Source: Notospermus geniculatus (taxonomy: Eukaryota; Nemertea; Pilidiophora; Heteronemertea; Lineidae). Taken from it: a DNA stretch of 64,000 nt. Positions 32,601 through 47,600 of this stretch are shown here, in pieces. Location: NCBI GenBank assembly GCA_002633025.1, contig NMRB01000807.1, forward strand, positions 28,010 through 92,009, read 5' to 3'. The notes beneath the pieces are model-generated. The model was not told the origin of the DNA and did not search any database. It worked only from the letters and a program-made list of their open reading frames with translations. Both the position numbers and the translations under genes were made by a program. Within the stretch, counting starts at the first letter, position 1; each line of letters opens with the position of its first letter.

Positions 32601-35600
32601 CCAACTTACTCATCAGTGTCCTGGTGTTTCCACAAACCACCTTCGGAAGGTGACCACCTTTCGCTATAGGTCTCAGTGTCTTCAACGAAATCTCCACTTC
32701 CATAGCAGCTGTCCACGTGGAACATCGCATTCACAATATCACTCACAGTGACTGAGCAGTTTTCTGGAATTCGATATAAGGAAAAGCCATTTCAATATTT
32801 TGCAAATGTTTCGCAATTTTCCAAAATATCACAGCAGGTCCATGTATGATTCTTGGCAAGTGTTTTACCTTGTTTCCCCCTGATTTGCTTGAGCCTCACC
32901 GCTCCCAATAAATACATGTAACTCTCAGCTGTGCCTTGGGAATGGACGTAAGGAACTGCTACCAACTCCAACCAAGACCATACATCTGTTGTGCTAAAAA
33001 AGTAAAGATTCGTCAGAAAAACTAATTTGAATTGATCACGTGCCAAAATTTGTCATCCAAATCCTCACGTTAATGTACACGTACATTGTAGACCAACAGT
33101 TACAGAAATTTTCGTAAGTATAATTAGTGTGGTGACACAATGGCATTGAAGTGGGTTGCCAAAGAACAAGAGCAGCAATAGGTTTCGTTGTTAGCTGTAT
33201 TCTGTGTGGTTTGTTGTATACATGTAGTTCTCGTAAGCGGTTTTGAGGAAATGAATACATGTATTTCATAAGCGAGATCGATGCGCTAGAGACCATCTTC
33301 GTCAACAAGAAGCAAGGAAGTGATATCCCTACCTCTGGAATTCTTTTAATGTCCGGCCCGACACTGGCAGTGTAGACTTGGCAAGTGTGTTGTAGATGTT
33401 TTCAGTCAGGTAATAGGCTTTGGTGTCATGGTTAGCATAGTTGATGACGAATATGAGCCAGATGAAGAGGAAGTAGGCGACTGATTGACGGATTATCAAC
33501 TGCATTCTGTGAACCTTTCGCCCCTCATCGAGGGCCCGGAGCAGGGCGAATCCCTTTATGGGTTTCATCTTATCTTCCTGGAAAATGAAGTCGTAAATCA
33601 CAAGGTAATCTTGCTGCATCGGATTTAAGAAATTCTCCGTTACTGTCATTGAAACTTGGACGCCATCATACTGGATCTGCATTAACATACCTTGATTGTT
33701 TCATTGGATTCCAAGAGAGGCGATACCTCGACATTGTCTTCAAGCTTTTGATCTACCTGCTTCGTCACAAGGGCCAAAAATATTGCAATACAGATCACCT
33801 GAAAAACAGAAAGCCAAATATGAACGATCTCGATTTAGAGTGTACATGTACATGTACAAGAAATAGCTACAGTGTACTTCATTAAACACGCAATACATGT
33901 AGCTACAATGCAATTTCTATCTTGTTCGAACCCTCTTGTACAGTGCATCGTTCAGAACTGCGCTGGCGTCCATGGAGAAAATGTATCTCTGAGACGGTTT
34001 GTGCAGGTGTGTAACAGCAATTCTTACCTTCAGGGGCTCCATGATGAATGCAGATTGGAGGAAGGATATGAATAAGGCAAGGAGCCACTTTAACGCCAGT
34101 TCTCTTCCGAATTTATGTCCGTAGAGTATTACAGTAATGATGGATAGTATGGACAAAGCCGCACAAAAGAAGTATCCAACGTAAACAAAGCCGTGAGGTA
34201 ACAGGCATTGTTTTCTCCTTCGGCTCATCTGAGGGATACGGCTTAGACTCTGACCTGAAAAAAAGCAATGAAAGAATATGAAAAAAACGAACTATAAAAT
34301 CAACCAATCAACGTAGACCTCGCAATATTGCCCAACTTGACCTACTTGTAGTCCGTGTCAACTTGGTCGGACCGGATGATGAACTGGTCAGTGACCGGCT
34401 GCCGTACGAAGCCATGACGCTGGCACTTCTTGCCACACTAGCGCTGTCATAGTCGAAGGTTTCCTCACGTCCGAGGCTGAACTCTCCCTCGGAAAGGTTC
34501 CGGCAGAAGGTGGAACGTCTGGAATGGTAAAATGGTGAGATCGATGATTGTTTCGATTAGCTCTGTAACAATTTTTCACGTTCCCAAACCACGATGCTTC
34601 AATCTGCACTCGTTATTTACCTACCTTTCAACAGACCCTAAAGTCGTCCGCCTTGACCCGAAATATTCTGAGCCAAAGTCGCTGACCTCCGATATTTCGG
34701 TTTGATGACTGCTCCACAGGTCGTCGTCCATGATGGTTGATGGGACAGTCTCAGTGCCTTCGTTTGTGAGTGTGTTTGTGGTACTGCTCACTCGACGAGA
34801 ACGTCTGCAGAAAGAAACAGATAACTGGAATATGTTGAGTTGTTTCTATTTTTGTTACAATCAAGGCATCCCGAAGTGCCTTCATTGAAAGGAATTATTA
34901 CTGCCTATCGGTATACGAAATTAAAACAACTACATGTAATCTCAGTGTACATGCTAAGGAGTTTTGTGGTTCGACTCATCCCTGGGAAAGGGACTTCCAA
35001 CGTTGTACCTTACTGCCTACTGACAACAGAAGCATTTTCAAAGGGAATATACCGTGGTAAGGAGAACTTTCGTGTATTCTCAGTCCCAGAGCTGGAGGAT
35101 TTGGAGTCGATCAGCGAGACCCGTTTCCCAACCTTCAACTCCCTTTCTTCATCCAGGTCCTCCTCGCAGAACCTCAACAGTGTGTCTATGCTCATCCTTC
35201 TTGTAGCTCTGCAAACAAATGGCACAGCTATACACCGTAGTCATGAGGTTACCTTTGAGGTACCCCTGCCAATGTTACGTTCAAAAGCACAAAAAAAACC
35301 GAAGACAACTTTTCAAAATTGTATTTGATTTTGGACAATCAGCATAATCAGCGATACAAGTAACAGTACAAGTCGTACGTGGTAACAGATAATTTCACAG
35401 GAAAGAGTCCAAACCTTGCCAAGGATGATTTCCTCTGCATCCGTTTTTCCTTCTCTGGCGAATCATTCCCGGAGTCTTGGTTGGATATTTTCCGCCGTGT
35501 TGGCCTCAGTGGTGGGCTGTCTGTTTCCTGTTCCATCCAACATGGGAGAGCCTCCGGCCACTGTAAGATGCTGTCATACGACCAAAGCTTTGGATCGTCA

Positions 35601-38600
35601 CCGCTCAACTGGAGCTTTAAAAATAGGATCTGATTTAATATTTTACTTCTATATCATTTTCTTAAAAATTTTCGTCGACATCAGAAGTGATGCAGTGAAA
35701 CGTCAAAAAAGCAAGAGGAAAAACCAACTTGGTAAAAAAATGTGCAGCAACTTAACCCATACATTTTTGACGGAGTATTATCGATTGGTGAGCACCCATT
35801 TCCCACCACCTTTTGTTATGTCGGTGATAATTTGAAGTCCTTTACCTTCTTCTGTAACTCTTCCCTATGTTTCGCAGAACTACTTCTCGAGTTGGAGCTC
35901 CATGTTCCGATGTCAGAATTCTCCTTGATGCGCATACTGTCGGAACTAGACTCTTCACGAATGATCTTCTTCAAGGCTTCTGTCCTCTTTAAACGACATG
36001 GCTTGAAAATCAAGAAATTCCAGTTTCATTCAGGGCAGGTTTTAATAGCTACGTTACGTTGAACTTACTCTCATCAAAATAAGCCTTTTTGATATTAACT
36101 ATAGGCGACCTCCCCCGCCCCCTCAACCAGCAGCATCGAAGTAGCTGAAGTAAAGGAACTATGCTGGTTTGAGTTCAGTTTTGTTAGCATCTTCTAATCT
36201 TTCTCTCACATGCAGTAGACAATCACAAGCAATGTGAACGTGAAAGCATGACTTACGTTTCCATTCGCGTCATAAATCACGCTTCCCTCTCTCGGCACAG
36301 TACAGAGGTCATCCATTTCTATGGTTTCGTTTTTTGGCTTCAGCTTCATTGGGTCAAGCTGTGAAAAAAAGAACAATATGGGCATGCTGTACTTCCCATC
36401 TAAAAGATCTTTCAGTCAATATTTGAGTCTTGACCCGCTCATATATCATTGCGCAATAGCGTACTTTCAATATTGGACATGCCCTGTTGATCATCAGGTC
36501 TTAGCCTACAATGAATGTCCAGCCTGTCGATTTCACATAAGCCATTATAGCCTCCAATTGATCAGCACAATCATTGCTGTCACTTCGTTTAAGAATTAGG
36601 TGATAGCCAAATGGTTATAATTCATCTTTCGTCATAGGCCAGGACATTGTGCAGGCGTTCATGCTCCAGGACAATGAACTGACTTCTTACGGCGGTGACA
36701 GACTGGCGCGTAAGCAACGCGTCGGGAAGCGTTCAACCAATCAGGGAGGGAGGCGGTAACACGGACCGAAACACCTACCGAAGAATCTGACTGGCGGAGA
36801 ACGCCCGCACTACGCGTCGCGTACGCGCCAGTCTGCCACCGCTTTTAGGCTGGGCGCACAATGACGGCAAATCTTGATGCGGTATAGGGGTGTTTATAAG
36901 TTGACTGACCCAACGCTGCCGACTCGCCATTCGGCCGGGTCAATCGACATTTACACCCCTACTCCATTGGGATTTGCCGTCCTTGTGCGCCTAGGGAAAG
37001 TAGGCCTCCAGTATGCACAACTGAAATCGGATTAATGGAAATGTCAATCGGGAGTTCGATCGCTTTACTTTCTGTATGATGACAAAAACAAAACGTCAAT
37101 CTTAAGGAATGACTGTCGATGAGATCTGCACGCCGTGTTACTCACTTTGAACCTGCTTTTCCTAAAAATCTGCATGATAAGTATATTGACAGGAAATACG
37201 ATGACACTGGAAAGAATCCCCACGACTAGTTCTTCCCACGAGAAGGAGTCAGACCAGATGTCCGTCCAGCGGTCGTTTTCATTCTTGAGAAGTCCGTACC
37301 ACATGGCGTTGGCGCTCATAAATGTGTAGAATAGAGTAACGCAACACGTTATCCGCTGGACACGCGTAAAACGACTGTGATCTCGGTGTTCGAACAGGCT
37401 GGTCCAAGCGTGCTTCTCAGAAAAACCACTCGCAGCTTCCTTTCTAAATCGCTGGGAAAACTTCCCGAGTTCATGTGAACCTGAAGTAGATTGAATCTTT
37501 ATTCAGTCAGCGACGCACAAGGTCTGCAACAGGCGTGACAACAGGTTGAAACAGATAGGCCCCGCCATCTTGGATCTGGTAGATTCGGATCTATGAACTA
37601 TCACATCATGGCACATTTGGTTTGCCTAACAAATAAGTGCGCACGCACAAAATCTCCGTGGAAATCCAAGATGGCGACGGGCTGTCGAAACGATGATCTG
37701 ACGCATGCAGTACTTCCTCTTTCAACATTACATCAACTCCAACGTACATGTATGCAGTGTTACATGTTGCATTATACAGAACAACAGGAGTACTTGATCA
37801 TTTTTGGTTATGAGACACTTAAAACTGCCTTTCAAAGCTTTAATCAAATTTGTGGCGGAGATTTGAACTCACTTGCTGCCTTAACTTTCTTTTCAACGAC
37901 CCCGTAGGGGGCATTGATGGTGAGCCAAGATTCCACCGGGAAGTACCAGTGGTTACTTGTCTGAAGATCTCGGACTGTGACATGGGAAAGAAACCAAGAA
38001 GGGTGGCGTCCAGTGTTGTCATGCCAAACTCTAATCTGCCAGATATCCCCGAGGTTTTTCTCAGAGGCTATGACCACTACGTCCTCCCCGTTCCTCTGAA
38101 AGGCGTTCGGTCGGTAGATATGCTTGGCGTCTCCTTTGGCGAGATCTCCGTAAAGCTTCAGCCCGACCTGTGCAGTGGTGCCTGAAATTGAACAGGGATG
38201 ATAAAAGTTGAACAAGTGATAACTTCACGATCAAGGACGCCAGCAGTTTTTCAGTTTATCGTGGATATCATCTTCATAACGTGGTTGCCAATCGTTCCTT
38301 TTCACTTACCAGCACCTGGCATCATGCCTGTGTAAACCGTCACTTCGTATCTGAACGGCCCATTCCTCCCACAGAGGGGAACAACCATCGCCTTCCTTTC
38401 GTCCTTGATGTCCCTCTTCCGAGCCCATATAAGGACGATTATGTAGAGAAGTAAAACAGCTCCACACAAGGCGATTGCTACTGGGTTTGTGACCAAGTCA
38501 AGTCGCTGGAAAGGAAAACAAGAAACGGGTTGTTGTTACTCTCATCAGGAACAGAACGTGGCACTCATCTCATTTTGACAGGTATCCAACATAGAGCACA

Positions 38601-41600
38601 AAAAAAACGACACACAAAATGATAGAAAAAACATAAGTCATATTGACAGCGGTTGAAATTGATTTTACTTACTGTTAGGTCGGTGAAGTCGATTGCATCT
38701 GGCGCCACCAAGACACTTGCTCCAAAGGCAGTGAGATGATTGCATCTGCAGACAGTGACAGCTGCGGTGCTTTTAGGGAGGGGTTCGCATCCGGAGTTGC
38801 TCCATGTTTCCCTGTCAGTGTCGTAGTACTGGCAGCTGCTGACGTACATTGCGATACTCAGGTCTATTGGTACGGTGTTGTTGTTCTGCACGAGGATGTA
38901 GTATTTTTTCGCTGGATCGAATACGCTAAAAGACATCAAGAAATATCTTTCAGGATTGATTATAACATGATTACAGATTGGATATAAGATTGTTCTGCAT
39001 TTAATAAGTGAGTTGCCGTACATGAATGTGTACAACATTTCCCTGCTAAGAACTGGAGCGAGTGCTTCACTTTGGCCCCTCATCTGTTTCACGTTAGTAG
39101 TAAACAATGATGAACAAGCCTAGGACAAGGGGTGCTCCGCCGCATGATTTGTCGTTTACCTTTGGTTCACGAAAAAAGTACAGTTCCTGACATCGGTCGC
39201 ACTCGCCAGCATGCCGTAAGGCACCACCTTATACTCCGTGAAGTGGCTCGCCTTCGGTTTAAATCCAAGGCCGAGAAATGCATGAAGTTTCAATCCAGTT
39301 GTGGAGACACTTTCACTACCTGACGCTGAGAAACGTATCTGAATGGACAGAGCGCCGCCCATGCCACCGGTGAGTTCTAATTTAGTGGAGTCCACCCTTA
39401 CAACTATCGAGTCTTTGGAAAGCAGCGTTGTGTTCCGATGGACGGTGTTTCTTTTGGCTTCACGTTTTCTACGTTTTCTCTCGTCCTTGTTATCATTTCC
39501 AGCATCTTTCCCGATATCCATCATCACCGAATTCTCCTTTGACAAACCCTTGATGGAAATTTCCTTACCCTCGGTATCATACAAGTTGAAATCAACAACA
39601 CTTGATGTTATTGGATAACCTGAAATGAATCCTGCCCCATACGGATTCTGATAATTCGCCATAGCCACCTGCAAAACCTCCCGATGTTTGCTGCCTGGTA
39701 TCATTTGGGGCTTCAATCTTATAGCACCTGTTTTTAATTGCACTGATGTTGATAGAGATTCCGCAAGATTCTTGCTACCAACGTAGGAGAACCCTTCGGT
39801 TTCGAATTTGACTGGGTTTTCATCGGGCACTTTCACCATTACGTATCGTAGGAAAATGTTCTGTGCGTCCTTCATGATCGCCAATAACTCTCCTTGTCCA
39901 GTTTTTCTCGCGAGAAGAATGCCAAGAATATTGCTGACAGCGTTCGCTAGCGACGATGGATTGGTAACCGCAGCATCGGACCCAAACGTCAGGTGCTTGG
40001 CCAAATAGTCGCCAATTCTTTTGAAGATATTGGTGACTTCATTTTTCTTGGATTCAAACTCGTCTTCCGCACTCTGTAATATGAGAGTTACATGTAAGAC
40101 ATTTATCAACGATTTTCTGTGGTTTTACTCAACAACAACAACAACGACGACAACGATAACAACAACATTTGGTGGGCTGAATGAGACGTCATCATCATTC
40201 TTGAAATCTTATGCAATGAAGGGACATGTCCTATACGTCGACCAATGGCATTCCGATTTTTTTGACAAGCCTGATGATCACCACGGCTTATGTCATGCAC
40301 GGCTTTTGTTCGGTGCTGTCTTCGTGGCATCGAACAATGGGTTTGGTGTTCGGTTTGGCGTTTCGAGGCCTTTGCAAAACACTCACGATCTAAAAAACAA
40401 AAGCAAAAAATGCACGCTTTGCTAATGCTGAAACCTACCGTAAGCCTTTCGAATATAGGACCAATCACACCAATTCTTTCCAAAGACGTCACAGCAGCCG
40501 TGTCTATTCCTTCGAGGAGGCAATCTCTTATGAATCTCTTGTTCTCCATGGCTTGCTTACTATTGGCGTTATCCCTGTTAAGTTCTGTTACTAGGGCCAC
40601 CGAATATTGTAAGAGCTTTGCCGTGTCTCCTTTACGTTTGAGCTCTGTGAAGACGGTCTCGATCTTTCTGCGCAGGTACTCTGTTCTTGTGGTACCGCTT
40701 GGTACAGCAAGCTCTGTTACATGTACCAAACTGCAATAATGAAATACAGGTACATTGTATACTGAAATATCCTTCTGTTGTAGGTATATTTATCTACTGA
40801 CAAGCAAGCAGTTTTGGGGAGGTTACATTTATTGTTTAAAGGTATACACGTACAGGCATTGGCAGATGTTTATCTACACTTTGTATCTTGAATATTTCAA
40901 ATGCCACCGAACCAAATTTGATGCGGTTTGTTGCATATGAAAGGAAAACGTGTTGGTCACATTTCTGCATCAAAATTTTGGAAATTTCGACATATCAAAA
41001 TTATGTAATTGCTTGTCAGAAAAAATCTCGAAAATCAACACCTTTTATTTTGTGATTATATTTTTATTTTTATAGTGTTTCTGACAGAATGGGAGTTTCT
41101 AAGGACTTTGGTGCTGGTTTCATCAAAATCTGTCGAGTGGTTGCTGAGATATTTGAGATTATCAATATTTTGAGATTTTGAGATTTTCACGATTTTTCAC
41201 AAAATTTTGGTGTCAGTAGATAGAGGTGACCTCAAATCATAAAATTATGGAAATTTTGGATGATTCGCATAAACTGGTTAGAATTTACACACATTTTTCA
41301 AAATATCAACATTTTGATATTACGATATTTCTGCACAGTTAACCCCAAAAAGTTTCAAAAGAACGTAAACCTGTTATCTGATGTTAGCTTTATCCAATGG
41401 TATGAAAAGTTCTTGAAAAACGCGAAAATCTCAAAATATCAAAATTTTGATAATCTCAAATATCTCAGTAACCACTCGATAGATTTTGATGAAACTAGCA
41501 CCAAAATCCTTAGAAACTTCCCTTCTATCAGAACTACTACAAAAATGAAAATATAATCACAAAATAAAAGGTGTTGATTTTCGAGATTTTTTCTGACAAG

Positions 41601-44600
41601 CAATTACATAATTTTGATATTTCGAAATTTCCAAAATTTTGATGCAGAAATGTGACCAACAAGTTTTTCTTTCATATGCAACAAACTGCATCAAAATTGG
41701 TTAGGTGGTATTTGAAATATTCAAGATACAAAGTGTAGATAAACATCTGTCAATGCCTGTACATTCAATTTGTTGATTGCTGGAGAAACAAAGATTTACG
41801 GAACAACACCACTATATGTATATGTACCTCGACTTGATCAGTTTCACCTGGCCGTCACTGTTTTCCATTGCCACCTCCACTGTCACGCTCGACGTCGCCT
41901 TACTCCCCATGTGTGTCAGGTAGACTTTGGTGTTCGGATTTAATCCATAGTACATCACAATCTCCCTTTTCACACCCGTACTTCCCGTCCATTTCATGCT
42001 TACCCGATACCTATCGGGCCTAACGGAAGCCTTAGCACCCGTGCATGAAACACTAACTGGTTTCTCAAGCACCGCCATCACAGAAGGTGTAACCTGGCAG
42101 TCAATCCCGGCCGATGGGAAGTTAGCCGAACTCAGCTTGCTCAATGCATACCCCTCCAAATTACTACTCACATACTTTACTGTCAGTTTAACAAAGTAAC
42201 TAAATGCATTTGAAAGAACTCCTGGCTTGATGACTAAGTTTGGCTTCCCATTACCCGTGGTTGAGCTGAGCTGATTTATGGCGACTGCCGGGCCGTCAGA
42301 CCTTTGGACAGTCCATAGGTAGGACACGGCTTTGTTATTGCAGTTCGTACACGTTCCTTTCATCACTAAAGGACGGTTTGGTTGGACGTCGTAACTTCCA
42401 GACTTCTGACAGGACAGGCAGGATACTTGGACGTCTGGAATTGGTTTCGAACTTGCAATAACCTGTAGTAATGAGAAAAAATACCGTACAAGCTACCTAT
42501 CTCCACGATTTGCACGAAGCCTTCCTGGCCGGCCAGCATTGATTCAGTAGGTCTGTCTATTCGGCGGGATGATATGACGTCCATGTCTTGATCAGACGAA
42601 ATCTGTGACTTCCTGAAATTACCAGCGGGCCATCAAATCTTACCTTCTGAGTCGCAATCTGTCTGCGTGACCCGCCGTCAGAAACAGAAAGGGTGAAAAG
42701 GTATTGGCCACCACTCACTAGAGAACCCGTTGGGACATTGAGCGTGGCGCTAGTGCTTGGTTGGTTGAAGCAGGCTTTGCTTGGCGTCGCCTGGAGGAAA
42801 AATAGGGAGAAAAAGGAATAAGAAAAGCGCAACCATATAACCATGAATGACATCAAATGAGAACACAGTTTTTGAGCAAATCGATAACAAACTTACAGTT
42901 GGAGGGATAGCTGAACAAGTCCACTTGTACGTCAAATCCGTCCTACCCGGTGGTATGACATCAGGGTCGTATGAACCACTATCCAATATAAGACTTCCGG
43001 TATTTCCGTGTAGCCTTTCCGATCCGCCCACTATCACAGCTCTCAATGGACTAGCGGTCACCTCCACTTCGAACTTAGTGCTGACATCAACTGGAGTATC
43101 GGCATATCCCACGTTCACCACGATGCAGTACTGACCAACACTGAGAATGCCTCCCGAAACATGTAGGATGGAATCAGTCACTTTATCTCCACTTGAAAGT
43201 TTGACGATGTTGTTGGCATTCAGACTGCCACACGAAGCTGTTATGTAGATTGTCCAACGATATTTTGCAGTATACAGTGTGCACCCACCAGTATCGACGT
43301 CCACTTCAAGATCAAATTCCTGAGATTTTGTTACTTCCAGTTTCGTCTTTGGAATAGCAGATAATTTCGGTAATTCACAAAGTAGCTTGCGTATCGTTAA
43401 GTCTATTCGTGCAGTGACCGTACTCACATCGTTATATACAGTGACACTGATACTATATACACCTTCACTTTTGAACACACGATTCATTGAGCTGTCTGTA
43501 AGACTGTTCTGTACACCATTAATGGTCCATTTGTATTTCATATCGGAGCCTTGGCTCGTCGTCACGTCTAAATTCACCATTTGGTCAACAAATAGTTCGT
43601 TTTCATCCTGTTGCAGTACAATTTGTACTTTGTCGATTCTCCTCTGAACAATGACAGTCCTCTCCACTGAGAGTGAACTGATGTGATTCTTTACCTGCAC
43701 CTTGATCTTATAGCTAGTGGGTTTGGGGAAAACAGGACTGATACTTCTACCAGTAAGTGTCATTGGCGTAGCAGCGTCACTGGTTATAGTCCACGAATAC
43801 ACAAGATTTGTTCCCGCAGCTACTGTGGCGGATATCGCCGTTGGAGTACCCGCTGGAAGCACCTTTCGACAGCAACCTGTCATGTCAACACTACTTACTT
43901 TCACTTCTATTCCTATCAGTATACTTTTCGTCATACTACTAACATCATTTTTGGCAGTGACAGTCACCTTAAATGTTCCATGACTAGTGTATTTATGGTC
44001 AACCGTAGTTTTCGTAGTCGTCAGCTTCGTGCCGTCAGCGAAATCCCAGTCATATCCAACACCTGACCCTGACGTTATTTTGGCAGCAAAAGTTAACAGA
44101 TCACCGACTGGCGCATACCTTTTTGACGATATTTCCAACCCTGCAATTTTTTCCTGGACAGTAACCGTCTTCGTAGCATCCGATTTTCCCAACGCATTTG
44201 TAACAGCGACATCGATGTCATACTTGCCAACGGCAATGAAAGTGAACTTCACGGTTTGGGTGGAAAAGGTGGTGTCCTGGTTAGGTCCCTTGATTGTCCA
44301 CTTGTACCTCAGTTCTGTTCCCCGACAAGTTGCCTTGAATTGCGCAACTGCTCCTTTGGCAGCATGCTCACCGACGTTCGTGTCGATCTTCAGCATTGAG
44401 ACCTTTTCCAAAACCTTGACATCGACTGTTGCTGTCGCTTGGCTTACGTTATTTCGGACCGTTACGCTCGCCGTATGTTTGCCAGTGTTCGAGAACTGAT
44501 GAGAGAGCGTGGCAGATTTACTTTCGACATATCGACAACTTGCACAGGCTCTCCATCTATACGAAAGATCCGTGCCTGTAGTAGCTGATGCAGTGAATGT

Positions 44601-47600
44601 AACTTTCTGGTTCACGTCTGCTGGTGACGGGTCCGCGACTAGCTTGACCCCTGACACTGGGTCCTGTACAACAATTTCCAAGGTAACTACTTCGTAACTG
44701 ACTAGGTTTGAAACATTCAACAAAACCTGATAACTTCCGACCTTGTTGTAAGCATGGGTCTTTGTTGCCGTGGTTTCTTTATCTACGGTAGATCCGTCAC
44801 CAAATACCCACGAATAGAACACATCCGATCCACTACCAACCTTCACATTAAATGCCACATTTTTTAATTTCTTCACATACTTATTGTTGATGAGGTCATT
44901 TTGAAGTTGAACACCAGTTATGATATCCTGTGCTTTAATAGCCAGAGTCTGCGTCAAGGAACTTATGCTGTTTTCAACCTTCAACGATATCGTGTACTGT
45001 CCAGAGGCAGTAAAAATGAAATTCTTTTCCTTCCTGGCGTTTTCAATCGTCTTAACATTATTGAATGTCCATGTGAACCTATACTTTCCTGAGGTAGGCG
45101 TTACAACGACACTAACGCTTATCACTCCAGGGTGATCTTTCCTAACTCCAACAACAGTTGTATTCGGTGTCAGGGTGATTTTTGTTATCGGTTCCTCAAC
45201 ACATACAACTTTTGTCGCCTGCACCGTTTTTGTAGCACTTTTTACAGAAACTTTCACACTGAAATTCCCGGCGGATGTGAACAAGTGCGTCGCCGTTGGG
45301 TCACTCTTTGTTGTCTGTGTTGCTGTGCCATCCCCGAATTCCCATGAAAAGTCAAGATCCTTGATTGAAACGTGGATGACACTTGCAGTAAAGCTAAGTT
45401 CACGGTCAACCCGACTGCAGGCGGTTGGAACAATGAAGTTCGTCAGCTTTAGGTAGCTTATATCCAAAACGGTAACAGTATTCGATACTTTAGCTTCGCT
45501 AATGCTGTTTTTCGCCGTCACCTGTAAATTATATGTCCCTGAATTGGGATAGGTGTACACTAAATCCGGTGACGGTGACTCGGGGAGGATAGCAACACCC
45601 GTATCGAAGATGTATTTCAAGCCAGTGCCTGTAACCACAGACGCCTTGAATGTTGTAGCAGTTTTCTCAAACACATTGCCTGGGATTTCTAGTGTTAGAC
45701 CTTTAACGGCTTCTACTGCAATGATTGTTATTGACTCCGATACATCGTTGAATCCAGTTGTAACCGTCACCATTACTTTGTACGTCCCTGCGTTCTTGAA
45801 TACGTAAGAATTAGAATTGGTTGTGGTTGTTACAGTTTGCGAACTGATGCCGAACTGCCACGTGTACTTCAAGGTGTAACCTGGTACCTCTACTTTAGCC
45901 TCTGCAACAAACTTTACAGAAACCTCAGTCCGTACAATCGATTTCGGTGTCGTAAGTTTGATAGTTAACGTTGGAAAACGCACAAGCAGTGAATGTTCTG
46001 CAATTGTCCAGGTGTCAGTATCGGACACGTTTGCCTTCACTGTATACGTTCCTGGTTTCGAGAACGTGTGTTGTTCAGTCCTCTCGTATGGCGTGGATGT
46101 CGCTTGTAAGGCTATAGGAGTCCTCTTCGAGTCATCATTATAGTCCATCAAGAGGGAAAATTGCCTGTCTACATTGACCGTGACTGAAATTTTGAACGAT
46201 AGAGGTATTCCAACAAGTGCCTCAGCCGGAGGGTCGACGAACTTCGCATCTTTAGGATCAGCATAGGTCACCACAGTAAAAGTTAGTGTTTGTGTCAAAC
46301 TGCCTAGGGGATTGGTGGCGTTGAGAGTCAGTTTGAATGTTCCAGCTCTACTGAATTTTTTCTCGAGTGTCTTTGTCGAGACCCCTGTTATCACAGTGTC
46401 ATCCAGTTTCCATTGGTAAGCCACACACGTACCTTTACTAATCTTTCCATAGAAAGTTACCAATGTGTTCGATTTTATCACATTGTTATTGTTTTGGATA
46501 ACCAATTCGCTTAGCCGTTGGCATATCTTGACTTTTAACACCAATTGCTTTGAACTGACTTTGTTTTTCACTTTGAATGTTAGTGTTGTAGGCGCAGTAG
46601 TTAGACTGGTATAGGTACGTGAAACGGCGGAAAACGGCTTTTCAATGTCTGTTTTTGATTTCAAACACAGTGCTTGGGTGAAGTATTCTGGACAAGTATC
46701 AGCGAAAGTCATTGGCGTCGTTTCGCCATCCATCAATGAAGCAGACACATGGCTGCCACGGCTTATTTTGATCAGGAAATGTTGTACTTCGTCAGAAGCG
46801 AGTGAGAACGGGGATAGTTTGGTGGTGTCCGTACCAGCCGGCACGTTGAATGGAGAAAGAAGTGAAAGCCCTTCGACTGGCTCCATGACTGTTGTACTGC
46901 ATTGCACGTCTGTCGAACCAAGATCGTTGTGAACTGATCCACTGAATGTGTAATCACCAGGCTTCCCATCTATAGTGGCCTGTGCAGCAATTTTGTCTGG
47001 GAGGAAAGTCTTAGTCATGTTGTTTGCTATTACGCGGAAGGAACAGACTTGGTCATCTGTCCACGAACCTGCGTTTAGTCCATCAGGGGTTTCTCGTAGA
47101 TTAATCCACGTTGACTGTTTAAAAGAGAGGTAGTTTTGGCGCATTTTTGAGGTTTTGTCTGTTGCACAGTAAATAGGGTTGTTGGTAGAGTCATGCGATA
47201 TTCCAAGCACATAGTTCGCCTGTGCATAGCCAGACACTGCCAACCGGACTAACCGAGGAGATCCTTTGGCAAGTTCAATTACAAACTCCCTTTGCAACTT
47301 GTAAGACGGCATTTTCCCGCCATGACGGTATGGCGTTGTTGAGCAACCGGCGTAGCTGTTGGCCTCTTCGCAATTGCATGGTTCTGTTAGGTTTTTACAG
47401 GAGTTATCCAGTTGGCAGAGTTGTTGATATCTTGGGCATTCTGGCTTTCTAGGACAGTCATTTTTCGCGGAATCGCAGATACCGTATGGAGATGCAGCAG
47501 TTTTGCAACCTGAAATTAGATCATTATGAACACAACGTCAATGTTCGCGATTGCATCAGATTCTGCATCTCCCTTTTCACGCGTAGCTTGTGTATGTCGT

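Larger units (their letters stand above)
33333..37480 (-). other. TM2-TM6 region of polycystin-1 with long Ser-rich cytoplasmic loop (ten exons)
   Basis: The exon 37480-37146 has the conserved SRFTRVQRITCCVTLFYTFM and ANAMWYG, then another helix. Seven short exons (36358 down to 34346) encode a Ser/Arg-rich loop with many SR/SS motifs, a likely phosphorylation target. The exon 34254-34028 has two helices ending ISFLQSAFIMEPLK, and 33798-33691 and 33577-33333 lead into the next helix (YFLFIWLIFVINY). Confidence 0.8.
39160..42790 (-). other. REJ domain of polycystin-1 (exons 42790-42644, 42462-41828, 40730-40439, 40073-39160)
   Basis: The exons encode the receptor-for-egg-jelly region, including SGGQYLFTLSVSD, CSCTGAK-like Cys pairs and the long segment up to NCTFFVNQ before the GPS. 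A basic patch, DERKRRKREAKRN, lies in the last exon. The introns hold a MITE (40288) and a 0.9-kb palindrome (40850). Confidence 0.8.

Noticed and set aside
40021-40425. Plus-strand ORF with a Thr run in the REJ intron
   Set aside because: It is a by-product of an (ACA/ACG)n microsatellite and the antisense of a REJ exon, with no domain.
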